Origin: Flavobacterium ovatum | GTDB taxonomy: Bacteria > Bacteroidota > Bacteroidia > Flavobacteriales > Flavobacteriaceae | Direction: 5' to 3' | Length of the DNA: 64,000 bases | Assembly (NCBI RefSeq): GCF_040703125.1 | Contig: NZ_CP160035.1 | Location: 2,383,001-2,447,000, forward strand | Part shown: positions 33,263 through 43,767 of the stretch, in pieces | Position numbering within the stretch: the first letter of the stretch is position 1 | Layout: each line of letters begins with the position of its first letter | Notes under the pieces: model-generated | The model's database searches: none | Told to the model about the DNA's origin: nothing | What the model saw: only the letters and a program-made list of their open reading frames with translations | Made by a program: the position numbers and the translations under genes

Positions 33263-35905
33263 ATGTCTGAAGGAGAAAAGGTAATTCCTATTAACATAGA
33301 AGATGAAATGAAATCAGCTTACATTGATTATTCAATGTCAGTTATTGTATCTAGAGCACTTCCAGATGTTAGAGATGGTTTGAAACCAGTACATCGAAGA
33401 GTCCTTTATGGAATGTATGATTTAGGAGTTTTTTCAAATAAAGCCCATAAAAAATCCGCTAGAATTGTTGGGGAAGTTCTAGGAAAGTATCACCCACACG
33501 GAGATACTTCAGTATATGATGCTATGGTTCGTATGGCCCAGGAGTGGAGTATGCGTTATTTATTAGTTGACGGTCAAGGTAACTTTGGTTCTGTGGATGG
33601 CGATAGTCCTGCAGCGATGCGTTATACTGAGGCTAGAATGCGCAAGATTTCTGAAGAAATAATGGCCGATATCGAAAAAGAAACTGTTGATTTTCAATTG
33701 AACTTTGATGATACTTTATATGAGCCGAAAGTAATGCCAACTCGTGTTCCTACCTTATTGATTAATGGAGCAACGGGTATTGCAGTAGGTATGGCAACTA
33801 ATATGCCTCCTCATAACCTTACTGAGGTTATCAATGGAACATTGGCCTATATGGACAATAATGACATTGAGATCGATGAATTGATGAATCATATAAAAGC
33901 GCCAGATTTTCCTACTGGGGGAGTTATTTATGGTTATGAAGGTGTTCGTGAAGCTTTCAAAACAGGTAGAGGTAGAGTAGTAATGCGTGCCAAAGTTGGT
34001 TTTGAAGAAGTAGATGGTAGAGAGTGTATCATTGTAACGGAGATTCCTTACCAAGTAAATAAGGCAGATATGATTAAACGTACTGCTGACTTAGTAAATG
34101 ACAAAAAAATAGACGGAATTGCGAATATTCGTGACGAATCGGATAGAAATGGTATGCGTATCGTTTATATCTTGAAACGTGATGCAACTCCAAACGTTGT
34201 TTTGAATACCTTATATAAGTATACACAATTACAATCTTCTTTCAGTGTAAATAACATTGCATTGGTAAAAGGGCGTCCGCAAATGTTGAATCTGAAAGAT
34301 ATGATTCATTATTTTGTAGAACACCGTCACGATGTTGTTACACGTAGAACACAATTTGAACTGAAAAAAGCCGAAGCAAGAGCGCATATTTTAGAAGGTT
34401 TAATTATTGCTTCAGATAATATAGACGAAGTTATTGCTTTAATAAAAGCTTCGAAGAGTACTGAAGAAGCAAGGGAAAAATTAATCGAAAGATTCAAACT
34501 ATCTGATATTCAATCTCGTGCAATTGTAGAAATGCGTTTGCGTCAATTAACAGGTCTAGAACAAGACAAGTTAAGAACAGAGTACGATGAAATCATGAAG
34601 TTAATAGAGCATTTAAGAGCTTTATTAGCAGATGTAAACTTGAGAATCGCTTTGATTAAAGAAGAACTAGAAGAAATTCGTGAAAAATACGGAGATGAAC
34701 GTCGTTCTGTTATTGAGTATTCTGGTGGAGATGTAAGTATTGAAGATTTGATTGCAGATGAGAATGTGGTAATTACAATTTCGCATGCAGGATATATCAA
34801 ACGTACAAACTTGACAGAATATAAAACTCAAAATAGAGGTGGAGTAGGACAAAAAAGTGCTGGAACAAGAGATCAAGATTTCTTGGAGCACATGTTTGTT
34901 GCTACTAATCACCAATACATGATGTTCTTTACTCAAAAAGGAAAATGTTTCTGGATGCGTGTTTACGAAATTCCAGAAGGAAGCAAAACAGCCAAAGGTA
35001 GAGCAATCCAAAACTTGGTAAACATAGAGAGTGATGATAAAGTGAAAGCTTTTATTTGTACTCAAGATCTTAAAGATAAAGACTATATTACTTCTCATAA
35101 CTTAGTTATGGTAACTAAAAAAGGGCAGGTTAAGAAAACTTCTTTAGAGAAATATTCTAAACCTAGAGTTAATGGAGTTGCTGCAATTACTATTAAGGAA
35201 GGGGATGAGTTGTTAGAAGCTAAATTAACAAATGGGGATAGCCAAATTATACTTGCTGTTAAGTCTGGAAAATTAGTTCGTTTTGAAGAAACTAAAACAC
35301 GACCAATGGGAAGAACAGCTTCTGGAGTACGTGGAATCTCTCTTAAAGATGATAATGATGAAGTGATTGGCATGGTTACTGTTGCTAAGGATGCAGTAAA
35401 CGATACTCAAGTTTTAGTGGTTACTGAAAATGGATACGGAAAACGTACTAAATTAGTAGATGATGATGGAGAGGATGTTTATCGTATTACCAACCGTGGT
35501 GGAAAAGGGGTAAAAACACTTAATATCACCGAAAAAACTGGGCCGCTAATTTCTATTAATGCCGTGACTGATGCTGATGATTTAATGATTATTAATAAAT
35601 CAGGATTAACAATCAGAATGGCTATTGAGGATTTACGCGTTATGGGACGTGCTACTCAAGGTGTGAAATTAATTAACTTAAAAGGTAAAGATTCTATTGC
35701 TGCAGTTACTAAAGTAATGAAAGACGATGCCGAAGAAGTTGTTGTTGATGAAGATGGTAATGTTATTGAAGTAGAAACAATCGAAAGGGTTAAGCCTGTT
35801 TTAGAGGTTTTAGAAGACGAAGGTTCTGATGACGATGATGATTCTGATGATGACGAAGTTGAAGATGAAGAAATTGACGATGATTCAGAAGATGATGAGT
35901 CTTAA
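33263..35905 (+). CDS. gyrA: DNA gyrase subunit A
   Basis: The protein has 880 residues. The N-terminal breakage-reunion domain contains the catalytic Tyr121 in [10 protein letters not shown]. The quinolone region [17 protein letters not shown] has Thr82 and Asp86 at the positions equivalent to E. coli Ser83 and Asp87. The C-terminal beta-pinwheel has a GyrA-box-like NRGGVGQ at about 524, which supports gyrase rather than topoisomerase IV. The last 30 or so residues are almost all Asp/Glu/Ser, an acidic tail that in other GyrA proteins tunes DNA wrapping. With GyrB (not here) it introduces negative supercoils. A TPR gene follows 43 bp downstream and may be co-transcribed. Confidence 0.97.
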   Translation: MSEGEKVIPINIEDEMKSAYIDYSMSVIVSRALPDVRDGLKPVHRRVLYGMYDLGVFSNKAHKKSARIVGEVLGKYHPHGDTSVYDAMVRMAQEWSMRYLLVDGQGNFGSVDGDSPAAMRYTEARMRKISEEIMADIEKETVDFQLNFDDTLYEPKVMPTRVPTLLINGATGIAVGMATNMPPHNLTEVINGTLAYMDNNDIEIDELMNHIKAPDFPTGGVIYGYEGVREAFKTGRGRVVMRAKVGFEEVDGRECIIVTEIPYQVNKADMIKRTADLVNDKKIDGIANIRDESDRNGMRIVYILKRDATPNVVLNTLYKYTQLQSSFSVNNIALVKGRPQMLNLKDMIHYFVEHRHDVVTRRTQFELKKAEARAHILEGLIIASDNIDEVIALIKASKSTEEAREKLIERFKLSDIQSRAIVEMRLRQLTGLEQDKLRTEYDEIMKLIEHLRALLADVNLRIALIKEELEEIREKYGDERRSVIEYSGGDVSIEDLIADENVVITISHAGYIKRTNLTEYKTQNRGGVGQKSAGTRDQDFLEHMFVATNHQYMMFFTQKGKCFWMRVYEIPEGSKTAKGRAIQNLVNIESDDKVKAFICTQDLKDKDYITSHNLVMVTKKGQVKKTSLEKYSKPRVNGVAAITIKEGDELLEAKLTNGDSQIILAVKSGKLVRFEETKTRPMGRTASGVRGISLKDDNDEVIGMVTVAKDAVNDTQVLVVTENGYGKRTKLVDDDGEDVYRITNRGGKGVKTLNITEKTGPLISINAVTDADDLMIINKSGLTIRMAIEDLRVMGRATQGVKLINLKGKDSIAAVTKVMKDDAEEVVVDEDGNVIEVETIERVKPVLEVLEDEGSDDDDDSDDDEVEDEEIDDDSEDDES

Positions 35906-35948
35906 TAACCAACTGAAAACAAACTAACTAATTTTAAAATAATTTATT

Positions 35949-37223
35949 ATGAAAGCTAATAATGTATTACTGACATCAGCTTTATTGATATCGGTAGCTG
36001 CTTTTGCTCAAAAAGATCAATTAAAAGCAGTAGAAAAAGCGATTAAAAAAGGAAATATGCAAGAAGTTCCTAATTTGTTAAATCAAGTAGAGCCTCTGCT
36101 GTCTAATGCTTCTGATGCTGAAAAAGCACAGTATTATTATTTGAGAGAAACTGTGTATATGGACGCAGCTGATAAAAATGTTGATGTAGATAACAATTTA
36201 TCTTTGGCAGTAAAAGCAGCTCAGGAAGTAATTGCAATTGAAAAGAAGTCTGGAAAGATGGAGTACACAAATGAAGTACTAAAGACAATTTCAAAAGTAA
36301 AAGATAAATTAATAAACGGAGCAATTGAAGATTCTAAGATTGAAAAGTATAAAGAGGGAGCGGCTAAGTTATCTGAGGCATACCAATTAGATAAAAAAGA
36401 TACTCTGAATTTGTATTATGCTTCAAGTTTTCAGTTAAATGGTAAAGATTTCGATGGTGCTCTTGTGAGCCTGCAAGAGTTAAGAAGATTAAACTTTACC
36501 GGTAAGTCTAAAAGCTTTGTTGCTACCAGTTTGATTTCTAATAAAGAAGAAGCGTTTCCTTCTAAAGAAGAAAGAGATAGAATGGTGAAATTGAAGACAC
36601 ATTCGAAGCCAAGAGTTGAAGTAGTAGCTTCAAAACAAGGTGAAATTGTTAAAAATATCGCCTTAATTTTAGTACAACAAAAGAATATTGAAGAAGCTAA
36701 AAAAGTTATTGTGGAGGCTAGAACTTTAAATCCAGAGGACACTTCTTTGGCTATGACGGAAGCTAATTTATATTTAGAAACTAAGGATTTTGTTTCCTAT
36801 AAAAAATTGGTTACTGAAATTTTAGCAAAAAAACCAAACGATGCTGATTTGTTATTTAACTTAGGAGTTGTAAGTGCAAATGCAAAGAATAAGGAAGAGG
36901 CTGAAATGTATTACAAGAAAGCTATTGAGGTAGATCCTAAATACATGAATGCTTATATCAATCTGGTAGGTGTAAAGTTAGAAGCTGAAACACCACTTAA
37001 TACGGAGATGAATAAATTAGGTACTTCTGATAAGGACAATAAAAGATACGAAGTGTTGAAGGGAGAAAAGAAAAAGATTTATCAAGGTGTAATTCCGTTT
37101 TTGGTAAAAGCTTTGGAAATTGACCCTGCAAATAAAGATATTGCGACCACACTTATTAGTGTTTATGGTGCTTTAGAAATGTCTGCTGAGAAAAAAGCAT
37201 TGAAACAAAAAATGGGTATGTAA
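35949..37223 (+). CDS. Exported tetratricopeptide-repeat protein
   Basis: The protein has 424 residues with a signal peptide (VLLTSALLISVAAFAQ). TPR-like helical pairs cover most of the length, clearest at KPNDADLLFNLGVVSANAKN followed by EEAEMYYKKAIEVDPKYMNAYINL (about 295-340). It is probably periplasmic or attached to the outer membrane. TPR proteins mediate protein-protein contacts, and no enzymatic motif is visible. Position after gyrA is common in Flavobacteriia as I recall it, but a functional link is not evident. It ends at a bidirectional terminator. Confidence 0.82.
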   Translation: MKANNVLLTSALLISVAAFAQKDQLKAVEKAIKKGNMQEVPNLLNQVEPLLSNASDAEKAQYYYLRETVYMDAADKNVDVDNNLSLAVKAAQEVIAIEKKSGKMEYTNEVLKTISKVKDKLINGAIEDSKIEKYKEGAAKLSEAYQLDKKDTLNLYYASSFQLNGKDFDGALVSLQELRRLNFTGKSKSFVATSLISNKEEAFPSKEERDRMVKLKTHSKPRVEVVASKQGEIVKNIALILVQQKNIEEAKKVIVEARTLNPEDTSLAMTEANLYLETKDFVSYKKLVTEILAKKPNDADLLFNLGVVSANAKNKEEAEMYYKKAIEVDPKYMNAYINLVGVKLEAETPLNTEMNKLGTSDKDNKRYEVLKGEKKKIYQGVIPFLVKALEIDPANKDIATTLISVYGALEMSAEKKALKQKMGM

Positions 37224-37237
37224 TTTTTTTTTATACT

Positions 37238-37273
37238 AAAAAACCGCTTAGATTATTTTCTAAGCGGTTTTTT
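37238..37273. terminator. Bidirectional terminator
   Basis: The stem AAAAAACCGCTTAGA / TCTAAGCGGTTTTTT (15 bp, loop of about 6 nt) lies between the convergent TPR gene (+) and aroE (-). Confidence 0.92.
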
Positions 37274-37289
37274 GTTGTTGTTTAGCGAA

Positions 37290-38042
37290 TTATTTATTCC
37301 AGATTTCCCAAGATTTTTCAGCTTGTAATTCAAGCATTCTTAATCCATTTTTAATTTTAGCTCCTTTTGCCTTCGCGTTTTGAAGAAATTTAGTTTCAGC
37401 TGGATTATAAATTAAGTCGTAAGCGATATGTTTATCTGTGAAATAATCATAAGGAATCGCAGGGCTAGCATCAATGTCAGGACTCGTTCCTACGGGTGTG
37501 CTGTTGATGATAATGTGGTATTGATTAAATGTCTCTTCGTTTATTTGACTATAGTCAATAGTGTTCTCTTTATTGCCACGAGATACAAAAGTATATTCAA
37601 TGCCTAGTTCTTCTAATGCGAAAGCTACACCTTTAGATGCCCCGCCAGTTCCTAGAATTAACGCTTTTTTGTGATGTGGCTGCAATAGTGGTTGTAATGA
37701 CTTTTTAAATCCATAATAATCAGTGTTGTAGCCTTTTAATTTTCCGTTTTTGGTTATTTTAATGGTATTTACAGCGCCAATTAAAGCCGCTTTTTTTGAT
37801 AATTTGTCCATATATTGTATGACAACTTCTTTGTAAGGTATGGTTACATTGATACCTCTTAATCCAGAGTGATTGTTCTCAATGATACTCGGGAATTCAG
37901 TAATTTCAGGAATATCAAAATTTTCATAGCTACATCCTTCGTAATTACCAGATTCAAATTTTTCTTTGAAATATCCTCTAGAAAAGGAGTAACTAATGTT
38001 TTTTCCTAATAAACCAAAACGTTTTTTTTGAATCGTAATCAT
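37290..38042 (-). CDS. aroE: Shikimate dehydrogenase
   Basis: The protein has 250 residues, slightly short for the family. It catalyses the NADPH-dependent reduction of 3-dehydroshikimate in aromatic amino-acid synthesis. The shikimate site is SYSFSRGYF (SxS), NVTIPYKE (catalytic Lys) and NTD in GYNTDYYGF. The nucleotide loop is LGTGGASKGVAFAL, and YDLIYNPAET is the C-terminal motif. Its ATG overlaps the stop of the upstream TPR gene (TAATG), so the two genes are translationally coupled. The gene appears complete. Confidence 0.95.
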   Translation of the reverse strand: MITIQKKRFGLLGKNISYSFSRGYFKEKFESGNYEGCSYENFDIPEITEFPSIIENNHSGLRGINVTIPYKEVVIQYMDKLSKKAALIGAVNTIKITKNGKLKGYNTDYYGFKKSLQPLLQPHHKKALILGTGGASKGVAFALEELGIEYTFVSRGNKENTIDYSQINEETFNQYHIIINSTPVGTSPDIDASPAIPYDYFTDKHIAYDLIYNPAETKFLQNAKAKGAKIKNGLRMLELQAEKSWEIWNK

Positions 38043-39439
38043 TATTCTTTTTTATGTTTGTCAATATAGTTTCGCACACTTTTTTTAGTCCAAACGACAG
38101 GGAATAGATCTTCTAAAATTATATAATTATCAAAATTAAGACGCAAAGCATTACTTAAGTGAAATTTTGCTTTGGTAGTATCTTGAATCATAAAATACAA
38201 TCCGGCTAATCGATATTCAATTTCGTTTGATTCAGGGTAAAATTCGGTCGCTTGTAAAAGTGTTACTATAGCTCCATCAAATTCGCCTAAAAACTGCAAT
38301 AAATCTACCCAAAACAACCAAGTGTCAAGTTCAGTGTCACCAAATTCCACTGCTTTTCTGTAGCCAAATTCAGCTTCTTCAAAAAAGTTCATTTGTTTAT
38401 TGATAGTAGCATATCGTTTCCAATAGAGTTTGTTTTGGTTGTCAATGGCCAAAGCTTTGTTGGCATAAAATAGTGCCTTTTGGAAATTATTTTGACGAAC
38501 GTAAAAATCAGTAATGGCAATCCATCCTTTGTCTAAAAGGGGATCTTCATGTACGGTTTCATTATAAAATTTTAAAGCTAGTGCTGTATTTCCAAGTTTT
38601 TCATGGCATTTTCCTGTTCTCAACAAGGCATATGAAGTGGCATCGTCTAATTCTAATGTACGATTGTAGCTTTCTATGGCTTTTTCATATTGGTTTAAGC
38701 GTTCATAAGCTTTAGCCTTCTCCATATGTGCACCTAAGAAGTCTTCGTCAATTAAGGTAGCGTATTCAAAAGCGCGGATAGCTTCGTCGTATTGTCTTAA
38801 TCCATAATGTAAGCGTCCTTTTTGATGCCAAGCAATTTCGCTATATGGATTTTTTTCAATATATTGGTTGAGATATTCAATGGCTTGAGTATGTTGGTCT
38901 AAAAATTCAAAACAATAAACCACGTTATATAAAGCTGTTTGATCTTCAATATCTTCCTCCAAACATTTTATAAAGCTATTTTTAGCGTCTTCTAGATTAT
39001 CCATAAAAAGATACTCCATACCCATTAAATTATATACATCAGCATAATCATCAGTATGTTCTAAAGCCATTTTGAGATAGTCTACAGCTTTTTCATGTTG
39101 GTCTCTTTTAGAGCATATATTAGCTTTTTGGATATAAATTTCCTCGTTGTTAGGCTCTATTGCATAGAGTTCGTTTAGTAATTTTTCGGCAATATCAAGC
39201 TTGTCCTCAAAAATAAGCATTTCGACTTGCACCAATTTCAAACCAGTTGATTTAGGGTGTTGGTCTAAGGCCAATTTAAGGGCTTTTTTAGCTAATGCTG
39301 GCTTACCCATATCCAAATAGTGAAGGATAATTTCCTCAAATTCTTCAGAGTCAAAAAAAAGAACTTTATTAGTTTTTAACATGGACTCGAATTTGGAAAG
39401 CGATAAGTTATAGTTTTCTTCTTCGTCACTTAGTTGCAT
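38042..39439 (-). CDS. Cytoplasmic tetratricopeptide-repeat protein
   Basis: The protein has 465 residues and no signal peptide. It is built almost entirely of about eleven TPR units: for example EEIYIQKANICSKRDQHEKA, DYADVYNLMGMEYLFMDN, EIAWHQKGRLHYGLRQYDEA and YALLRTGKCHEKLGNTALA. It is coupled to aroE by a one-base overlap (TAATG). This pair is, to my memory, common in Flavobacteriia, but the reason is unknown. No catalytic domain is seen; it is probably a scaffold. Confidence 0.85.
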   Translation of the reverse strand: MQLSDEEENYNLSLSKFESMLKTNKVLFFDSEEFEEIILHYLDMGKPALAKKALKLALDQHPKSTGLKLVQVEMLIFEDKLDIAEKLLNELYAIEPNNEEIYIQKANICSKRDQHEKAVDYLKMALEHTDDYADVYNLMGMEYLFMDNLEDAKNSFIKCLEEDIEDQTALYNVVYCFEFLDQHTQAIEYLNQYIEKNPYSEIAWHQKGRLHYGLRQYDEAIRAFEYATLIDEDFLGAHMEKAKAYERLNQYEKAIESYNRTLELDDATSYALLRTGKCHEKLGNTALALKFYNETVHEDPLLDKGWIAITDFYVRQNNFQKALFYANKALAIDNQNKLYWKRYATINKQMNFFEEAEFGYRKAVEFGDTELDTWLFWVDLLQFLGEFDGAIVTLLQATEFYPESNEIEYRLAGLYFMIQDTTKAKFHLSNALRLNFDNYIILEDLFPVVWTKKSVRNYIDKHKKE

Positions 39440-39566
39440 ACTGTTGTTGTTTAGAATTTAGCCTATTTAAAGTTAGGTATCATTACTTTTATGAGGAAGA
39501 AAATCTTGAATTGTTGTCAACAATTTAATTAACAATTTGAAGTGTAATAAATTAGTAATAATGTTA

Positions 39567-40772
39567 TTATTTTTTAGTAATTTTTTCCTGTTGTAAAGCC
39601 ACTTCGTTCATCACGTCTATCAATATCGAACAACCCTCACGAATTTCTTCTTCAGAAATAGTCAAAGGAGGAGTGATTCGTATAGCGCAACTTTCAAAGA
39701 GTAACCAAAATAAAATTAGCCCTCTGTCTTGACATCTTAAAATCACTTCATTTGTAATGTCTTCGCTTTTTGTCATAGCAGCAAGCATTAACCCTTTTCC
39801 TCTTATTTCTTGTATCAAAGGATGTACCAAAAGTGTTCTGAAAAGCTTTTCTTTTTCTAAAGCCACTTCCATGAGATTGGTTTCTGTTAATTCTTGCAAA
39901 GTCGCTAAACAGGCTGACGCAATGACAGGATGACCGCCAAAGGTAGTGATATGGCCTAGTTTCGGATTATGAGTCAATAAATCCATCATTGCTGTAGAGG
40001 CAGTAAAAGCACCTACGGGCATTCCGCCCCCCATGCCTTTGCCCATTACTACTATATCAGGTACAATATCATAGTTTTGAAATCCAAATAATTTCCCAGT
40101 TCTACCAAAACCAGGTTGTATTTCGTCTAAAATTAATAATGCCCCTACTTCGGTACAGCGTTGACGTACTTTTGTTAGAAAATTATTCTCAGGTTGGATA
40201 AAACCGGCACCACCTTGAATGGTTTCTAATAAAATCCCAGCTGTTTTAGTCGTTATTTTTTCTAGATCTGCTTCATTGTTAAAGGTAATGAAATTAATAT
40301 CAGGAAGTAAAGGGCGAAAGGCTTGCTTGCGTTCCTCGCATCCCATTACACTCATAGAACCCATTGTGTTTCCATGGTAAGCGTTGTGACACGAGATTAA
40401 CTGACTTCGACCAGTAACACGCTTGGCTAGTTTTAAAGCACCTTCTATGGCTTCGGTTCCTGAATTGACTAAATAGGTTTTATCTAAAGGAGCGGGTAGG
40501 AGAGATGCCAATAGCTTACAGTATTCTACCGCTGGACTTTGTGAATATTCACCGTACACCATAACGTGAGAATATTTGTCTAATTGGTCCTTAATGGCTT
40601 GATTTACTCTAGGATGTTGATGTCCTAATGTACAAGCCGAAACTCCCGCAACAAAATCTAAATACCTCTTGTTATTAGTGTCGTAAATATAAGAGCCTTT
40701 TGCATATGAAACTTCCATCCCTAAAGGATAGGGTGATGTTTGAGCTTGATATTTTATAAAATCTGAATTCAA
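39567..40772 (-). CDS. Class III PLP-dependent aminotransferase (acetylornithine/ornithine type)
   Basis: The protein has about 401 residues. The fold-type I class III features are clear: VNSGTEAIEGALKLAKR (cofactor phosphate), CHNAYHGNTMGSMSVMG, LILDEIQPGFGRTG (Asp binding the pyridine N) and VVMGKGMGGGMPVGAF (Schiff-base Lys). The N-terminus SDFIKYQAQTSPYPLGMEV resembles the flavobacterial 'aspartate aminotransferase family'. The exact substrate is unknown. There is no ATG at the start. TTG 40772 (in frame, before NSDFIKY) is preferred over TTG 40793, because the latter lies in CACAAAG repeat words. It is probably downstream of the OstA-like gene. Confidence 0.87.
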   Translation of the reverse strand: MNSDFIKYQAQTSPYPLGMEVSYAKGSYIYDTNNKRYLDFVAGVSACTLGHQHPRVNQAIKDQLDKYSHVMVYGEYSQSPAVEYCKLLASLLPAPLDKTYLVNSGTEAIEGALKLAKRVTGRSQLISCHNAYHGNTMGSMSVMGCEERKQAFRPLLPDINFITFNNEADLEKITTKTAGILLETIQGGAGFIQPENNFLTKVRQRCTEVGALLILDEIQPGFGRTGKLFGFQNYDIVPDIVVMGKGMGGGMPVGAFTASTAMMDLLTHNPKLGHITTFGGHPVIASACLATLQELTETNLMEVALEKEKLFRTLLVHPLIQEIRGKGLMLAAMTKSEDITNEVILRCQDRGLILFWLLFESCAIRITPPLTISEEEIREGCSILIDVMNEVALQQEKITKK

Positions 40773-40872
40773 TATTTTTTTATTTAACCACAAAGATCAC
40801 AAAGTATATTACTAAGATCACAAAGTTTTTTATTTTAATATGCACTAAGAACTAAATTATAATCACTAATTC
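40773..40872. repeat. CACAAAG-word repeats between the OstA-like and aminotransferase genes
   Basis: The copies ACCACAAAGATCACAAAG (40788-40805) and AAGATCACAAAG (40814-40825) form a short direct repeat of one word, in a spacer that is otherwise AT-rich and featureless. Confidence 0.5.
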
Positions 40873-42564
40873 TTATTTTTTCTTTTTCTTCTTGTCGTAA
40901 TCCAAAGTTTCCTTTCTGATTTTCATCGGGACGCTTATTTTTGCTTTGTCAATTTCGCCTTCTTTGACTAACTGATTATTCATTTCGTTGTCTTCTTCTG
41001 AGAAGATATCATCTTTGGATTTAATACGTTCTTCTCCTCTCCAGTTGAGACCTCTAAGTTTTCTTGCATTTTCTGGTAATTCTTCCTCGGGATAAATATT
41101 TCCATCGACTTGGTTGTAGAAAGTAATAGTCTCAGTGGTATTGTTCTCCATAATCATGTTGATTTTACTGCTTACATTTTTATTAATACCAATTAATTCC
41201 TGAGCATCATTTCGCATGTAATAAATTACTTCGGCATTTTTGACAATATCGACTTCATGAAGCTTTCCTTCTCTAAATTTTCCGTATAAATTCAGTCCTT
41301 TGACCTGATTGTATCCTGTTCCTAAAGTATCTTTGGAAACTAAAAAAGTATTGTTCAGTACTTTTAAAGAATCTAGTTTTTGGGTTTGATTATCTCCAAT
41401 AAGATGCATGATGTCACCGGTAATTTGGTTTTCTCCATTCCATAAAATAGGATTTCCAATCAATTTAGTCAGAGCCTCTTTAGAACTGGAATGTAACGAA
41501 TCACATTTTCCGCTCATATCCGTTTTGTAAAACCGAACGTTATTAAAAGCACGAATAACTCGGTTGCCTTCAGGACCTGTAACCATTAGTCTTTTTCCAT
41601 GAATGTAAACAGAATCATTATCAACCAGATTAATAGCTACTGCTCTTTTGGTTACAAAAAGAGAATCTTTTTTCTTGTACATTTCAGCATAATGTCCTTT
41701 TATGATCCCTTTATTTATGGTGTCTGTGATTTTTACATTCCGTGTCGCTGATGCAAATTCCTTATTTCGGTCATAATATAAACTATCCCCTTCAATAAGT
41801 CGGTCATCGTATCGGATGTAAGACTTCCTTAAAAAATGGGCTAGATTTTTCTTCGTATCATAAAAACCTTTTTCCGTATAAATATAATTGGCTTTACTCG
41901 TAATTGTTGAAGGCCCAAATAGATACGAGTGCCCAGAATTACTAAAATAATCCAAATGATTCGATTTGATTACATAAGTTGGATTGGTAATGGTTACTGC
42001 TGTCAAAAACTGAAATTTCTTTTGTGCCACATAGTAGCGACCTGATTTAGATTTCAATGTGTTTTCACGATTTATAATTGTTCCTTGTGTATTGTAATAG
42101 ACTTCTTGTGTGTTACGGTTAAAGTTAATTGTATCTGTTGCCAAAGTCGCATCTGGAGAACTCATCACGGCATTTCCAGTAGCAAATGCTTGTTTCATGT
42201 TTCCGTTATATTCCGCATATTTACTATTTAGGTAAAGGGTATCACCTTGTACAATTTGTACGTTTCCAAAGGCTTTGATGTAATTTTCTTTTTGAAAATA
42301 GTACGCTTTATTACACGTTAAAACAATTCCGTCGTGATTGACACTTACATTACCCGTTAATAAAAAAGCATCCGGTATCTCGGTTTCATTTACATCAGCA
42401 AAATCCGAATGTTCAATGATTATTTTTTTTGGAGTTTGTGCCACAAGTGAGTGAATACTTAGTACAAACAAGAAACAACTAATAAAAAAATGAAATGGCT
42501 TCAATGGAAATATTTTTGTCAAATTTATGAAAAAGGAAGCAATCATAGAGGGAATTGCTTTCAA
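40873..42564 (-). CDS. OstA/LptA-like protein, probable lipopolysaccharide transport factor
   Basis: The protein has 563 residues with an N-terminal signal or anchor (FHFFISCFLFVLSIHSLVAQ). The first 270 or so residues are repeated short beta-strand units typical of the OstA/LptA fold: FLLTGNVSVNHDGIVLTCNK, YIKAFGNVQIVQGDTLYLNS, QAFATGNAVMSSPDATLATD. More such units follow, and the C-terminus is basic (DYDKKKKKK). LptA-like proteins bridge LPS across the periplasm. The length is greater than LptA and less than LptD, and a barrel domain is not evident. Starts 21 bp downstream (second Met) are possible. It follows the DUF808 gene by 29 bp. Confidence 0.82.
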   Translation of the reverse strand: MKAIPSMIASFFINLTKIFPLKPFHFFISCFLFVLSIHSLVAQTPKKIIIEHSDFADVNETEIPDAFLLTGNVSVNHDGIVLTCNKAYYFQKENYIKAFGNVQIVQGDTLYLNSKYAEYNGNMKQAFATGNAVMSSPDATLATDTINFNRNTQEVYYNTQGTIINRENTLKSKSGRYYVAQKKFQFLTAVTITNPTYVIKSNHLDYFSNSGHSYLFGPSTITSKANYIYTEKGFYDTKKNLAHFLRKSYIRYDDRLIEGDSLYYDRNKEFASATRNVKITDTINKGIIKGHYAEMYKKKDSLFVTKRAVAINLVDNDSVYIHGKRLMVTGPEGNRVIRAFNNVRFYKTDMSGKCDSLHSSSKEALTKLIGNPILWNGENQITGDIMHLIGDNQTQKLDSLKVLNNTFLVSKDTLGTGYNQVKGLNLYGKFREGKLHEVDIVKNAEVIYYMRNDAQELIGINKNVSSKINMIMENNTTETITFYNQVDGNIYPEEELPENARKLRGLNWRGEERIKSKDDIFSEEDNEMNNQLVKEGEIDKAKISVPMKIRKETLDYDKKKKKK

Positions 42565-42593
42565 GTTTTTAAAAGATGTGTATGTGTATGTGA

Positions 42594-43469
42594 TTATTTT
42601 ATTTTTTTTGCAAAAAACTTAAAACTACTCACACCAATTAGTGCAATTACTCCAAAAATTAGTCCTAAAACAAACTCGCTTGCAACAGATGGTAAATTAT
42701 CTAGAAAGTGATGTAAATAAGGAATATTATGTTTGAAAATACCTCCCGATACAAGCAATAAAGCGATAGTTCCAATAAAAGCAAGGGATTGAATTACTTT
42801 AGGTAAAGCCTGTATTAATAGGTTTCCAATGAATTTGCTAGTACTGTTTTGTTTTTTACTCAAAATAAAACCAAAATCATCCATTCTAACTATGATTGCT
42901 ACAATGCCATAAACACCCACCGTGGCAAGTATTGCAATGAATGAAACGACTATGACTTGAATCTCAAGTGATGGCAGCTTTTTTTGATCTTGTACAGTTC
43001 CTAAAGCAATGATTATGATTTCTATTGAAAGAATAAAATCAGTGATGACGGCAGATTTTATTTTGTTTTTTTCTTCTGCCAAAATTTCGATTTCTGTTAA
43101 GTTTTGAATAACAGGTTTTTCGGCAGAATGATGGTGGGGTACAAAGTATTCATATATTTTTTCGACACCTTCGTATGCTAAATAAACCGCTCCTAAGAAA
43201 AGGATAATTGTAATGGATACAGGGACAAAATAACTTAATACAAATGCAAGAGGTAGAATAATCAATTTGTTAAGGAAAGAACCCTTGGTGATTGCCCAAA
43301 GAACAGGAATTTCCCTAGAGGACACAAATCCAGAAGCTTTTTCGGCATTTACAGCTAAATCGTCGCCTAAAATCCCTGCTGTTTTTTTGGTAGCAATTTT
43401 ACTCATTACAACCACATCGTCCATCAATGCAGCTATATCATCTAATATTAAAAAAATTCCCGAAGCCAT
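42594..43469 (-). CDS. DUF808 family membrane protein (YedI-like)
   Basis: The 291-residue protein opens with the family hallmark MASGIFLILDDIAALMDDVV, and KKTAGILGDDLAVNAEKASG follows. At least six hydrophobic membrane segments are present (for example LIILPLAFVLSYFVPVSI and FVLGLIFGVIALIGVSSF). The family is inner-membrane and of unknown function. The gene precedes the OstA-like gene by 29 bp on the same strand, so co-transcription is likely; a shared envelope function is only a guess. Confidence 0.9.
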   Translation of the reverse strand: MASGIFLILDDIAALMDDVVVMSKIATKKTAGILGDDLAVNAEKASGFVSSREIPVLWAITKGSFLNKLIILPLAFVLSYFVPVSITIILFLGAVYLAYEGVEKIYEYFVPHHHSAEKPVIQNLTEIEILAEEKNKIKSAVITDFILSIEIIIIALGTVQDQKKLPSLEIQVIVVSFIAILATVGVYGIVAIIVRMDDFGFILSKKQNSTSKFIGNLLIQALPKVIQSLAFIGTIALLLVSGGIFKHNIPYLHHFLDNLPSVASEFVLGLIFGVIALIGVSSFKFFAKKIK

Positions 43470-43767
43470 ACGTTTTCTGTTGTATTATTTTGAGTCTAAA
43501 TAAGTTTTGAGTCTAAAACTGCATCAAATTTAGTACAACAAAAGGAGTAATGAAAACATATTTTAAGTTTTAATAATTTGAAAAAATAATTCAAGTCAAA
43601 ATTGAGTTTTTATATTTTTAATGGAACAGTATAGTTTTAGAAAAAAAAAGTAAATCCATAGAAAGATAGTTTTTAGAAAATAGTATATTTAGAAAATTGA
43701 AATAAATACTGTTATTCATTGGTAACAAAAAATACCAAATAATAAAGCAGAGCGCAATTAACTAAAT

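Noticed and set aside
33263..35905. parC (topoisomerase IV) instead of gyrA
   Set aside because: A GyrA-box-like NRGGVGQ at about residue 524 and the full pinwheel favour gyrase.
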